The notes beneath the pieces are model-generated. The model saw only the letters and a list, made by a program, of their open reading frames with translations, was not told the origin of the DNA and made no database searches. From Methylobacterium goesingense (GTDB taxonomy: Bacteria > Pseudomonadota > Alphaproteobacteria > Rhizobiales > Beijerinckiaceae), in the NCBI RefSeq assembly GCF_022179225.1, contig NZ_BPQL01000024.1, positions 1 through 38,529 of the forward strand: a stretch of 38,529 nt of DNA, read 5' to 3'. Below, in pieces: positions 15,020-23,205 of the stretch. Within the stretch, counting starts at the first letter, position 1; the number at the start of each line of letters is the position of its first letter. The translations under genes were made by a program, and so were the position numbers.

Positions 15020-15549
15020 GGTATCGTTGCCCTTCCCGCGCCTCGGCGCCGCGTCTGATCCGTGCCCGTCCGGTTGCCTCCTGGTATCACAACGGGTTCG
15101 GTTTGGCGGCGGGCAGATTGTCTTGTTCACCTCTCGAAACGCGCTCGTCCTCCGGTCGATACGATCTCGCTGCCAAGACCGGGGTGGGCGCTGGTGGGCG
15201 TGCGGATCCAGAACCGCAACAGGGCAGCGGATCGATCCCGAGCGTTTGAAGGCGGATTGCGCGGGCTGCGCCGCGTCATCCCGGTCGGGCGCGCCCTGCG
15301 CGATGCCTCTGTCCCCGCGCGATGGCGACGGTCGTCGGGGATTCCGCAAATTCGGATGTTTCGCGTCGTAACGTCCGCGTCGTGCGAGCCTTCGACGCGT
15401 GACAGCGAAGCATTCGTCACGCCCCGTCGCGTCACGCCGCAGTAGACGACGGGCCGCTCCGCACCGTACAAGAATTCTAAATACCAGGCCTGCGTACGCG
15501 CCTCCCGATCCTGCGCGACGCGCGACCGTCGAACCACGGTAGGGAACGC
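15020..15549. other. Divergent intergenic region between crp/fnr-like gene and the Mo-hydroxylase/sox block
   Basis: 530 bases without a supportable gene. It must contain both divergent promoters. The one visible pattern is a cluster of GTCACG elements: inverted at 15398-15403 (CGTGAC) and direct at 15416-15421 and 15431-15436. The latter two are part of a CGTCACGCC repeat with a 15-base period (15415-15423 and 15430-15438). The stretch just before the iorA-like ATG (15469-15486, ACAAGAATTCTAAATACC) is AT-richer and may be the promoter -10 region. No terminator was recognised. Confidence 0.5.
15398..15438. promoter_or_regulatory. Candidate operator cluster: three GTCACG elements
   Basis: The hexamer GTCACG occurs inverted at 15398-15403 and direct at 15416-15421 and 15431-15436. 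The two direct copies extend to identical 9-mers CGTCACGCC spaced by 15 bases. The cluster lies 112-152 bases before the first gene of the Mo-hydroxylase/fcc/sox block and could bind an activator such as the divergent Crp/Fnr-like protein. It is pattern evidence only. Confidence 0.3.
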
Positions 15550-16011
15550 ATGATCCGTCTGAACCTGAACGGCACCGTCCGCGAGGTCGAGGCCGAGCCC
15601 GATACGCCGCTCCTCTGGGTCATCCGTGAACAGGCGGGCCTCACCGGCACGAAGTACGGGTGCGGCATCGCCCAGTGCGGCGCCTGCACGGTGCATATCG
15701 ACGGCACGGCGGTGCGCTCCTGCTCGATGCCGGTCTCCAGCGTGACGGCGGATCAGAAGATCGTCACGATCGAGGGCCTGTCGAAGGACCGCTCGCACCC
15801 GGTGCAGAAGGCCTGGGCCGAACTCGACGTGCCCCAATGCGGCTTCTGCCAGTCCGGGATGATCATGGCCTCGGCGGCGCTCCTGGCCCAGAACCCGCAC
15901 CCGAGCGAGGCGGAGATCCGCTCCGAGATCACCAACATCTGCCGCTGCGGCACCTACAATCGCGTGCTGGCGGGCATCAAGCTCGCCGCCGACGGCGGCC
16001 AGGCCGGTTGA
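15550..16011 (+). CDS. (2Fe-2S)-binding subunit of a molybdenum hydroxylase (IorA-like)
   Basis: A 153-residue small subunit of a xanthine-oxidase-family enzyme, carrying two [2Fe-2S] clusters for electron transfer from the molybdenum site. The plant-ferredoxin-type cluster uses Cys38, Cys43, Cys46 and Cys58 (YGCGIAQCGACTVHI, VRSCSMP). The second uses Cys97, Cys100, Cys131 and Cys133 (QCGFCQSGMIM, NICRCGTYNRV). The sequence and the two-gene layout without a separate FAD subunit match isoquinoline 1-oxidoreductase alpha (IorA) and related aldehyde dehydrogenases that hand electrons to cytochrome c. ATG 15550 follows GTAGGGAACGC. It lacks its own leader and would be exported by piggy-back on the Tat signal of the large subunit. 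The true substrate is unknown. Confidence 0.93.
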   Translation: MIRLNLNGTVREVEAEPDTPLLWVIREQAGLTGTKYGCGIAQCGACTVHIDGTAVRSCSMPVSSVTADQKIVTIEGLSKDRSHPVQKAWAELDVPQCGFCQSGMIMASAALLAQNPHPSEAEIRSEITNICRCGTYNRVLAGIKLAADGGQAG

Positions 16012-16021
16012 GGAGAGAGCC

Positions 16022-18205
16022 ATGAACGCTCCCATGAAGAACCTCTCCCGCCGCGCCTTCGTGGCCGGCACCGCCGCCGCCGGCCTCAGCCTCGGCTTCC
16101 ACGTGCCCTTCCCCGGGGCCGCCGCGCAAGGGGGCGCCCCCGCGCTCACGCCCGAGGTCAACGCCTGGGTGGTGATCAAGCCCGACGAGACCGTGGTGAT
16201 CCGCATCGCCCGCTCCGAGATGGGCCAGGGCACACTCACGGGCCTCGCCCAGCTCGTCGCCGAGGAACTCGGCTGCGACTGGTCGAAGGTGGTCACCGAG
16301 TACCCGACGCCGGGCCAGAACGTGGCCCGCGGCCGGGTCTGGGGCGATTTCGGCACCGGCGGCAGCCGCGGGATCCGGGAATCCCAAGATTACGTCCGCA
16401 AGGGCGGGGCGGCCGCCCGCATCATGCTGGTCGAGGCCGCCGCCAAGGGCTGGGGCGTCGCTCCCTCCGAGTGCCGGGTCGAGAAGGGCGTGATCAGCCA
16501 CGCCGGCTCCAGCCGCACCACCACCTTCGGGGCGGTGGCGATGGAGGCGGCCAAGGTCACGCCGCCCAAGGACATCGTCCTCAAGGATCCGAAGGACTGG
16601 ACCATCGCGGGCAAGCCCGTGAAGCGCCTCGACACCGTCGAGAAGACGGACGGCAGCCAGATCTACGGCATCGACCTCACCATGCCGGGCCTGCTCAACG
16701 CGGCCATCCGGGACTGCCCGGTCTTCGGCGGCACCGTGAAGAGTTTCGACGCCAAGGCTGTCATGGGCATGCCCGGCGTGAAGAAGGTCGTCGCGGTGGG
16801 CGATTCCGGCGTGGCGGTGATCGCCGACACGTTCTGGCGCGCCAAGACCGCGGTGGAGGCCCTGCCCATCATCTGGGACGAGGGCCCGAACGCCGGAGTC
16901 TCGAGCGAGACCATCGCGGCGACCCTGCGCGAGGGCCTGGACGCGCAGGAAGCCTATGTGGGCAACAAGGGCGGCGACGCCGCCGCCGCCCTGAAGGGCG
17001 CGGCCCGGGTGGTGGAGGCCACCTACGGGGTGCCGTTCCAGAACCACGCCACCATGGAGCCGATGAACGCCACGGTGCGCTGGACGCCCGAGCGCTGCGA
17101 GGCCTGGGCACCGACCCAGAACGGCGAGGCGGCGCTGGCCGCCGTCGCCGAGGCCGCCGGCCTCTCGGCGAACCAGTGCGACGTCTACAAGCTCCTCCTC
17201 GGCGGCGGCTTCGGCCGGCGCGGCGCCACCCACGACTGGCTGCGCCAGGCCGTCCTCATCGCGAAGGAAATGCCCGGGACCCCGATCAAGCTGATCTGGA
17301 CCCGCGAGGAGGATATGACCCACGGGCGCTACCACCCGATCACCCAGTGCCGGATGCGCGCCGGGCTGGACGAGGCCGGCAACCTCACCGGGCTGCACAT
17401 GCGCATCTCCGGCCAGTCGATCCTGGTCTCGGTGGCGCCGAACCGGATGGTGGACGGCAAGGACCCGGTGGTGTTCCAGGGCCTCAACCCCGGCGGCGCG
17501 GAGGCCGCGATCGGCTACGCCATCCCGAACATCCTCGTCGATCACGCCATGCGCAACCCGCACATTCCGCCGGGGTTCTGGCGCGGCGTGAACATGAACC
17601 CGAACGCCATCTACCTCGAGTGCTTCATGGACGAGCTCGCCCATGCGGCCGGACAGGACCCGCTCGCGTTCCGCCTGAAGCTGATGGACAAGCACCCCAA
17701 GCACCGGGCGGTGCTGCAGGCGGTGGCCGACAAGGCCGGATGGGGCACGAAGCCCGCGGACGGCGTCCACCGGGGGCTGGCCCAGATGATGGGCTTCGGC
17801 TCCTACGTGGCGGCGGTGGCGGAGGTCGCCGTCTCCGATGACGGGGCGGTCAAGGTCCACCGCATCGTCGCGGCCACCGATCCGGGCCACGCCCTCAATC
17901 CGCAGCAGATCGACGCCCAGATCGCCGGCTCCTTCGTCTATGGCCTGTCGGCGGCGCTCTACCAGGAATGCACGGTCAAGGACGGCCGCATCGAGCAGAC
18001 GAACTTCGACACCTACCCGGTGATGCGTCTGGCCGAGATGCCGGTGGTCGAGACCATCGTGATGCCGTCGGGCGGGTTCTGGGGCGGGGTCGGCGAGCCC
18101 ACCATCGCGGTGGCGGCCCCCGCCGTGCTGAACGCCATCTACGCCGCCACCGGCAAGCGCGTGCGCCAGATGCCGGTGAAGAACACGGACCTGCGCCGCG
18201 CGTGA
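16022..18205 (+). CDS. Molybdopterin-binding large subunit of xanthine dehydrogenase family (IorB-like), Tat-exported
   Basis: A 727-residue catalytic subunit. The N-terminus NLSRRAFVAGTAAAGLSLGF (twin Arg at 10-11) is a Tat signal, so the enzyme should be periplasmic. Family motifs include MGQGTLTGLAQLVAEELGCD, GGSRGIRESQDYVRKGGAAA, the molybdopterin loop LLLGGGFGRRGATHDWLRQA, GFWRGVNMNPNAIYLE and the catalytic Glu692 in GGVGEPTIA, near the conserved C-terminus. The absence of an FAD subunit gene beside it and the periplasmic location imply electron flow through the [2Fe-2S] subunit to a cytochrome c, and the next gene encodes one. Its stop overlaps that gene's GTG (GTGA), which couples it to fccA. 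Substrate (aldehyde or N-heterocycle are usual) is not determinable. Confidence 0.94.
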   Translation: MNAPMKNLSRRAFVAGTAAAGLSLGFHVPFPGAAAQGGAPALTPEVNAWVVIKPDETVVIRIARSEMGQGTLTGLAQLVAEELGCDWSKVVTEYPTPGQNVARGRVWGDFGTGGSRGIRESQDYVRKGGAAARIMLVEAAAKGWGVAPSECRVEKGVISHAGSSRTTTFGAVAMEAAKVTPPKDIVLKDPKDWTIAGKPVKRLDTVEKTDGSQIYGIDLTMPGLLNAAIRDCPVFGGTVKSFDAKAVMGMPGVKKVVAVGDSGVAVIADTFWRAKTAVEALPIIWDEGPNAGVSSETIAATLREGLDAQEAYVGNKGGDAAAALKGAARVVEATYGVPFQNHATMEPMNATVRWTPERCEAWAPTQNGEAALAAVAEAAGLSANQCDVYKLLLGGGFGRRGATHDWLRQAVLIAKEMPGTPIKLIWTREEDMTHGRYHPITQCRMRAGLDEAGNLTGLHMRISGQSILVSVAPNRMVDGKDPVVFQGLNPGGAEAAIGYAIPNILVDHAMRNPHIPPGFWRGVNMNPNAIYLECFMDELAHAAGQDPLAFRLKLMDKHPKHRAVLQAVADKAGWGTKPADGVHRGLAQMMGFGSYVAAVAEVAVSDDGAVKVHRIVAATDPGHALNPQQIDAQIAGSFVYGLSAALYQECTVKDGRIEQTNFDTYPVMRLAEMPVVETIVMPSGGFWGGVGEPTIAVAAPAVLNAIYAATGKRVRQMPVKNTDLRRA

Positions 18206-18489
18206 GGCGCTGGGGCATGGTCGCGGCCTGGCTGCTCGCCGGGCCGGTGGGGATGGCGCTTGCGGCGGAGCGCCCGCCGCCGGGGGCTTCCTCCTGCGCC
18301 GGGTGCCACGCCGAGGGGGCCGCCATGGGGGCGATCGACGGTCGCCCGGAGACGGAGATCGTGGAGGCCCTGGCTGCCTACCGGTCGGGGGAGCGGCCCG
18401 CGAGCGTGATGAGCCGCATCGCCAAGGGCTTTTCGGACGAGGAATCCCGGGCGATCGCCGCCTACCTGTCGCGGCGGGGACAGCCATGA
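18202..18489 (+). CDS. fccA: Cytochrome c subunit of flavocytochrome c sulfide dehydrogenase
   Basis: A 95-residue monoheme c-type cytochrome. Residues 1-22 form a signal peptide (ending ALAAE), the heme motif CAGCH is at 32-36, and GERPASVMSRIAKGFSDEES supplies the likely Met axial ligand near 64, a sequence typical of FccA/SoxE subunits. It is shorter than diheme FccA. GTG 18202 overlaps the stop of the molybdenum hydroxylase gene, and its stop overlaps the ATG of the flavoprotein gene (ATGA at 18486). The position between the two oxidoreductases leaves open that it accepts electrons from both. The FccAB partnership is the better-supported role. Confidence 0.87.
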   Translation: MRRWGMVAAWLLAGPVGMALAAERPPPGASSCAGCHAEGAAMGAIDGRPETEIVEALAAYRSGERPASVMSRIAKGFSDEESRAIAAYLSRRGQP

Positions 18490-19736
18490 CGACGACGCGC
18501 CGCGCGCTTCTCGCCACCGGGGCGGCTCTTGCCCTCGCGCGGCCCGCCCTCGCGCAGGCCGCCGCCAAGGTCGTGGTGATCGGCGGCGGCTTCGGGGGCG
18601 CCACCGCCGCGCGTGCGCTCCACCGGGGCGGCCTCGACGTGACTCTGGTCGAGGTGAACCCGACCTACGTCTCCTGCCCGTTCAGCAACGAGGTCATCGC
18701 CGGCCTGCAGCCCATGGCGGCCCAGCGCTTCGGCTACGAGGGCCTCGCCCGCGCCGGCATCCGGGTGGTGCACGCCGCCGCCACTGGGATCGACGCGCCC
18801 GCCCGCCGGGTCACGCTCGCGGATGGCGCCACGCTCGCCTATGACCGTCTCGTGCTCTCGCCCGGGATCGACCTGCGCTTCGACGCCATTCCGGGCTACG
18901 ACGCGGCCGCCGCCGAGCGCATGCCCCATGCCTGGAAGGCGGGCGAGCAGACGCTGTTGCTGGCCCGGCAACTCGCGGCGATGCCGGAGGGCGGCACCGT
19001 GGTGTTGTCGGTGCCGGGCAATCCCTATCGCTGTCCGCCCGGCCCCTACGAGCGGGCGAGCCTGATCGCCCACGTGCTCAAGACCACCAAGCCCCGCGCC
19101 AAGCTGATCCTCCTCGACGCCAAGGACACCTTCTCGAAGCAGCGCCTGTTCCAGTCGGCCTGGAAAACGCTCTACCCGACCCAGCTCGAATACGTGCCCC
19201 TGGCCGAAGGCGGTCAGGTCAGCGCCGTCGATCCGGACGCCATGATCGTCCGCACCGACTTCTCGGAATACAAGGCGGATGTCGCCTGCATCATCCCGCC
19301 CCAGCGCGCGGGCCGGATCGCGGCGATCGCCGGGGTGGCCGACCGCAGCGGCTGGTGCCCGATCGACCCCGTCACCTTCGAATCCCGGCTTGTGCCCGGC
19401 ATCCACGTCATCGGGGACGCGGCCATCGCCGGGGCCATGCCAAAATCCGCCTTCTCGGCCAATGCCCAGGCCAAGGTCTGCGCCGACGCTGTCATCGACC
19501 TCCTGGCCGGGCGCGCCCCCGCGCCCCCGAAGCTGATCAACACCTGCTACAGCCTGGTGGCGCCCGGCTACGGGATCTCGATCGCGGGCGTCTATCACCC
19601 GGCCGGCGGCGTCCTCGCGGATGTCGAGGGCGCCGGCGGGATCAGCCCGGTCGATGCGCCGATGAGCCTGCGCGAGCAGGAGGCGCTCTATGCCGCCGAC
19701 TGGTACCGCACCATCACCCGCCAGGTCTTCGGGTGA
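18486..19736 (+). CDS. fccB: Flavocytochrome c sulfide dehydrogenase, flavoprotein subunit (FccB/SoxF)
   Basis: A 416-residue periplasmic FAD protein that oxidises sulfide (to sulfur or polysulfide) and passes electrons to its cytochrome c partner. A Tat-type leader (TTTRRALLATGAALALARPA) precedes KVVVIGGGFGGATAARAL (FAD motif, about 28-46). Cys64 in YVSCPFSNEVIAG matches the cysteine that covalently binds FAD in Allochromatium FccB. Cys183 (YRCPPGPYER) and Cys353 (NTCYSLVAPGYG) are the redox-active disulfide pair. HAWKAGEQT, CIIPPQRAGRIAAIAG, GIHVIGDAAIAGAMPKSAFS and a C-terminal WYRTITRQVFG complete the family pattern. ATG 18486 overlaps the fccA stop, and its own stop overlaps the GTG of soxX. 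All key residues are present, so an active enzyme is expected. Confidence 0.95.
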   Translation: MTTTRRALLATGAALALARPALAQAAAKVVVIGGGFGGATAARALHRGGLDVTLVEVNPTYVSCPFSNEVIAGLQPMAAQRFGYEGLARAGIRVVHAAATGIDAPARRVTLADGATLAYDRLVLSPGIDLRFDAIPGYDAAAAERMPHAWKAGEQTLLLARQLAAMPEGGTVVLSVPGNPYRCPPGPYERASLIAHVLKTTKPRAKLILLDAKDTFSKQRLFQSAWKTLYPTQLEYVPLAEGGQVSAVDPDAMIVRTDFSEYKADVACIIPPQRAGRIAAIAGVADRSGWCPIDPVTFESRLVPGIHVIGDAAIAGAMPKSAFSANAQAKVCADAVIDLLAGRAPAPPKLINTCYSLVAPGYGISIAGVYHPAGGVLADVEGAGGISPVDAPMSLREQEALYAADWYRTITRQVFG

Positions 19737-20227
19737 GGCGCAAGCTTCGCTGGCTCTGGATCGGCTGCGCGCTCCTGGCCGCGCGGGTTGAGGCCGGGGA
19801 GGAGGCCGAGCCGGGCGCGGAGCGCCTGCGACCCGTCGCCATCGTCGATGGGGCGATTCCCGCGAGCCTGACCGGCGTGCCGGGCGATCCCGTGCGGGGC
19901 CGGGCCCTGGTCGTCGATCGCACGAAGGGGCTCTGCCTGCTCTGCCATGCCGGGCCGTTCCCCGAGGAGCGCTTCACCGGCAATCTCGGCCCTGCCCTCG
20001 ACGGAATCGGCGACCGGCTCGCACCGAGCGCGCTGCGCCTGCGCCTCGTCGACGGCCGGGTCTTGAACCCGGACACCATCATGCCCTCCTATTACAGCCT
20101 CGCGGGCACCACGCGGGTGGGCGCGGCCTGGCGCGGCCGGCCGGTGCTGGAGCCCCAGGAGATCGAGGACATCGTCGCCTTCCTCGCCAGCTTGCGCGAC
20201 ACACCTTCGGAGAGGCCGGCCCCGTGA
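19733..20227 (+). CDS. soxX: Sulfur oxidation c-type cytochrome SoxX
   Basis: A 164-residue periplasmic cytochrome subunit of the SoxXA complex, which attaches thiosulfate to the SoxY cysteine. The N-terminal LRWLWIGCALLAARVEA is a signal peptide. The single heme motif CLLCH is at 68-72, followed by GNLGPALDGIGDRLAPSALR and NPDTIMPSYY, in which Met117 is the expected distal ligand. EPQEIEDIVAFLASL closes the cytochrome fold. GTG 19733 overlaps the fccB stop, and its stop overlaps the soxY GTG, so it is translated as part of a coupled series. Confidence 0.94.
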   Translation: MRRKLRWLWIGCALLAARVEAGEEAEPGAERLRPVAIVDGAIPASLTGVPGDPVRGRALVVDRTKGLCLLCHAGPFPEERFTGNLGPALDGIGDRLAPSALRLRLVDGRVLNPDTIMPSYYSLAGTTRVGAAWRGRPVLEPQEIEDIVAFLASLRDTPSERPAP

Positions 20228-20700
20228 GCCCGCAGACCCATCAGCGCCCGAGCCGACGCGGCCTCCTCGCCCTCGGACCCGGCCTCGCCGCGACCGTCGC
20301 CCTGCGGCCGGTGGCGGCCGGGGCCGCGATCCGCACGGAGAGCACGGCCGAGGCCATCCGGCGTTTCGCCGGTACGGCCGAGATCCAGCCGGGGCGCATC
20401 CGCCTCGACCTGCCGCCCCTGGTCGAGAACGGCAACGCGGTCACGATCACCGTGACGGTGGACAGCCCGATGACCCCGGAGGACCACGTCCGCCGCATCG
20501 CGGTGTTCAACGACAAGAACCCGCAGCCGAACGTGATCACGGTGTCGCTGGGGCCGGCGAGCGGCCGCGCCGCGGTGACGACCCGCATCCGGCTGGCCGA
20601 CACGCAGCGCATCACCGCCATCGCCGAGACCAGCGACGGGCGCTACTGGTCGACCACGGCCGACGCCATCGTCACCCTTGCCGCCTGCCTGGAGGGCTGA
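20224..20700 (+). CDS. soxY: Sulfur carrier protein SoxY with a non-canonical C-terminal arm
   Basis: SoxY carries the sulfur intermediates of thiosulfate oxidation on a C-terminal cysteine while bound to SoxZ. This 158-residue protein has a Tat-like leader (QRPSRRGLLALGPGLAATVA) and the SoxY core: LDLPPLVENGNAVTITVTVD, MTPEDHVRRIAVFNDKNPQP, ASGRAAVTTRIRLADTQRIT and GRYWSTTADAIVTL. The canonical ending GGCGG is absent. The protein ends VTLAACLEG, so Cys155 keeps a near-terminal position but is followed by Leu-Glu-Gly and preceded by Ala-Ala. The flexible glycines thought to let the arm swing into partner active sites are lost. GTG 20224 overlaps the soxX stop. soxZ follows after 6 bases. Confidence 0.93.
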   Translation: MSPQTHQRPSRRGLLALGPGLAATVALRPVAAGAAIRTESTAEAIRRFAGTAEIQPGRIRLDLPPLVENGNAVTITVTVDSPMTPEDHVRRIAVFNDKNPQPNVITVSLGPASGRAAVTTRIRLADTQRITAIAETSDGRYWSTTADAIVTLAACLEG

Positions 20701-20706
20701 GCCGCC

Positions 20707-21027
20707 ATGGCCCGCACCCTGATCAACGTTCCAAAATCCGCCGGGGCCGGCGAGATCGTCACGATCAAGACCCTGATCTCGCACCCGATGGAGACCGGCT
20801 TCCGGCCCGGCGCCGACGGGCGCATCCGCCCGCGCGACATCATCACGGAGTTCACCTGCCTCTACGATGGCGAGACGGTGTTCCGCGCCGAGCTGTTTCC
20901 GGCGACCGCCGCCAACCCCTACCTGACCTTCACCCTGCGGGCGACGCGGACAGGCCCGCTTACCTTCACCTGGCGCGGCGACAACGGTTTCACGCAGACC
21001 GAGACCGCCACCCTGACGGTGACGTGA
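20707..21027 (+). CDS. soxZ: Thiosulfate oxidation carrier complex protein SoxZ
   Basis: A 106-residue beta-sandwich partner of SoxY with no signal peptide; it normally crosses the membrane bound to SoxY. Family sequence runs throughout: TLINVPKSAGAGEIVTIKTL, ISHPMETGFRPGADGR, FTCLYDGETVFRAELFPATA, NPYLTFTLRATRTGPLTFTW and DNGFTQTETATLTV. The length is normal and no deviation was noticed. The ATG at 20707 sits 6 bases after the soxY stop, and its stop overlaps the soxA GTG. Confidence 0.96.
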   Translation: MARTLINVPKSAGAGEIVTIKTLISHPMETGFRPGADGRIRPRDIITEFTCLYDGETVFRAELFPATAANPYLTFTLRATRTGPLTFTWRGDNGFTQTETATLTVT

Positions 21028-21812
21028 GCCGGTCCGCGCTTCTCGTTCTCGCGGCCCTGACGGTCGCGGATTGCGCGGCGGGGCCGGCGCGGGCGGGTGA
21101 AATCCCGCCGGCCGAGCGGCGCTCGGGCTTCGACACCATGAGCCCGGACATCCAGGCCATGCAGCGCGACGGGATGTCGAATCCGGGCCTGCTCTGGCTC
21201 GAGGACGGCGCCGAGCTCTGGGCAAAGGCGCCGGCGCCGGACCGGCCCGCCTGCGCCGGCTGCCACGGCGAGGCCGGCACCGCGATGCGGGGCGTCGCCA
21301 CCCGCTATCCGGCCTGGGACGCCGAGAGCGCGGCCCCGATCGACCTCCAGGGCCGGGTCAACGCCTGCCGGAGGCGTCACCAGGGCGCGGAGCCCTACCC
21401 GTACGAGAGCCGCGAACTCCTCGGGCTCACCGCCTACGTCGCCGCCCAGTCCGCCGGCCTGCCGATCACGGTGCCGGACGATGCCCGCCTCGGCCCCGCC
21501 CGGGCGGCCGGGCGGGCGCTGTTCACGCAGCGCATGGGGCAGCTCGGCCTGTCCTGCGCCGCCTGCCACGACGATCATCCGGGGCGCCGCCTCGGCGCCG
21601 CCGCGATCCCGCAGGGCCATCCCACCGGCTACCCGCTCTATCGCCTGGAATGGCAGGGGGTGGGCTCGGTGCAGCGGCGCCTGCGCAATTGCATGACGGG
21701 GATGCGGGCCGAGCCGTTCGGGTACGGCGCACCGGAATTCGTCGCCCTGGAGCGCTACCTGATAGACCGTGCGGCGCCCCTTCCCATCGAGACGCCAGCC
21801 GTCCGGCCCTGA
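21024..21812 (+). CDS. soxA: Sulfur oxidation c-type cytochrome SoxA (diheme)
   Basis: A 262-residue diheme subunit of SoxXA. After a signal peptide ([21 protein letters not shown]) the two heme motifs are CAGCH (77-81) and CAACH (178-182). Cys115 in [20 protein letters not shown] is the expected ligand of the first heme. Cys223 in [20 protein letters not shown] is the active-site cysteine, found as a persulfide ligand in characterised Sox[21 protein letters not shown] is also conserved. GTG 21024 overlaps the soxZ stop. It is the last gene of the coupled series; soxB does not follow, and the next gene encodes an unrelated D-amino acid dehydrogenase with its own leader region. Confidence 0.94.
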   Translation: MSRSALLVLAALTVADCAAGPARAGEIPPAERRSGFDTMSPDIQAMQRDGMSNPGLLWLEDGAELWAKAPAPDRPACAGCHGEAGTAMRGVATRYPAWDAESAAPIDLQGRVNACRRRHQGAEPYPYESRELLGLTAYVAAQSAGLPITVPDDARLGPARAAGRALFTQRMGQLGLSCAACHDDHPGRRLGAAAIPQGHPTGYPLYRLEWQGVGSVQRRLRNCMTGMRAEPFGYGAPEFVALERYLIDRAAPLPIETPAVRP

Positions 21813-21948
21813 AGCCCGGCGCGGCCTTGCGCGGGGCGCGGCCCGGCCATGCGGCCCGGTTTGTGCAGTGCGGCCAAGCCTGGCGCCCGACCTTGCTACA
21901 AGTATCGGGATTCGTGCTCCCCCGGCGGACCGACGGAAGGATTCTCGC

Positions 21949-23205
21949 GTGCACGTGCTGGTTCTCGGCAGCGGCGTCGTCGGCGTCACGACGGCCTACT
22001 ACCTCGCCAGGAGCGGCCATCAGGTCACCGTGCTCGACCGTCAGCCGGCCGCCGGGATGGAGACGAGCTTTGCCAATGCGGGCCAGGTCTCGCCCGGCTA
22101 CTCGGCCCCCTGGGCGGCACCCGGCATCCCCATCAAGGCGATGAAGTGGCTGCTGATGCGTCATCGCCCCCTGGTGCTGCTGCCGCAATTCGAGCCGCGC
22201 TTCTACGGCTGGCTCGCCCACATGCTCGCCAATTGCACGCACGAGGCCTACCGGCGGAACAAGGGCCGCATGGTCCGTCTCGCCGAGTACAGCCGCGACG
22301 TCCTGGGCGCCCTGCGCGCCGAGACCGGGATCGCCTACGATCACCGCGAGAAGGGCACCCTGCAGCTCTTCCGCACGCGCAAACAGCTCGATCAGGTCGG
22401 CACCGACACCGCGATCCTCGACGCCTACGGGGTCGCCTACGCGGTGCTCGACCCCGCCGGCTGCATCGCCGCCGAGCCCGCCCTGGCCCGGGTCCGCGAC
22501 CGCATCGCCGGAGGCCTGCGCTTGCCCGGCGACGAGACCGGCGACGCCCACATGTTCACGCAAAGCCTCGCGGGCCTGTGCGAAGGCCTCGGCGTCACGT
22601 TCCGGTACGGCGTCTCGGTGGCGAGCCTGCGCCACGAACACGGACGCGTCGCCGGGGTCGTCACGGAGGGCGGGGAAGTCGTCGGTGCGGATGCCTACGT
22701 CGCCGCGCTGGGCAGCTACACGCCGGCCCTGTTGCGCCCGCTCGGCCTGCGGCTGCCGGTCTATCCGGTGAAGGGCTACTCGCTGACGCTGCCGATCGAC
22801 GATCCCGAGGCGGCCCCGGTCTCGACGGTGATGGACGAGACCTTCAAGGTCGGCATCACACGCCTGGGAGACCGCATCCGGGCCGGAGGCACCGCCGAGC
22901 TCGCCGGCTTCAGCCAAGTGCTGCGCGGACCGCGCCGCGCGGCGCTCGAACGCTCCGTCGGGGATCTCTTCCCCGGGGGCGGCGATCTCAGGAAGGCCCG
23001 CTTCTGGACGGGGTTGCGCCCGATGACGCCGGACGGCACGCCCATCGTCGGAGCGACCCCCTATCCGAATCTCTATACCAACACCGGTCACGGCACCCTC
23101 GGCTGGACCATGGCGTGTGGTTCGGGGCGGATGCTCGCGGATCTCATCTCCGGGCATCCGCCTGCCATCGCCCCGGCGGATTTCGCGATGGCACGGTATG
23201 CGTGA
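21949..23205 (+). CDS. dadA: D-amino acid dehydrogenase (DadA family)
   Basis: A 418-residue membrane-associated FAD enzyme that oxidatively deaminates D-amino acids to 2-oxo acids, passing electrons to the respiratory chain. The N-terminal dinucleotide motif [20 protein letters not shown] is at about 3-22. [20 protein letters not shown] (about 36-55) and [16 protein letters not shown] are DadA hallmarks, as are [33 protein letters not shown] and [20 protein letters not shown] near the C-terminus. GTG 21949 follows GGAAGG at a good distance. DadA more often neighbours alanine racemase or a Lrp regulator; neither is here. The family includes paralogues with other substrates, so specificity for D-alanine is not assured. 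Confidence 0.9.
   Translation: MHVLVLGSGVVGVTTAYYLARSGHQVTVLDRQPAAGMETSFANAGQVSPGYSAPWAAPGIPIKAMKWLLMRHRPLVLLPQFEPRFYGWLAHMLANCTHEAYRRNKGRMVRLAEYSRDVLGALRAETGIAYDHREKGTLQLFRTRKQLDQVGTDTAILDAYGVAYAVLDPAGCIAAEPALARVRDRIAGGLRLPGDETGDAHMFTQSLAGLCEGLGVTFRYGVSVASLRHEHGRVAGVVTEGGEVVGADAYVAALGSYTPALLRPLGLRLPVYPVKGYSLTLPIDDPEAAPVSTVMDETFKVGITRLGDRIRAGGTAELAGFSQVLRGPRRAALERSVGDLFPGGGDLRKARFWTGLRPMTPDGTPIVGATPYPNLYTNTGHGTLGWTMACGSGRMLADLISGHPPAIAPADFAMARYA

Noticed and set aside
15977..18604. An 875-codon minus-strand open frame opposite the molybdenum hydroxylase gene
   Set aside because: His/Gly/Arg/Asp-rich with no recognisable motifs. The plus strand shows a full set of xanthine-dehydrogenase-family motifs and a catalytic Glu.
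21813..21948. Terminator after soxA
   Set aside because: The GC-rich stretch has many short complementary runs but no single convincing stem with a T-tract.
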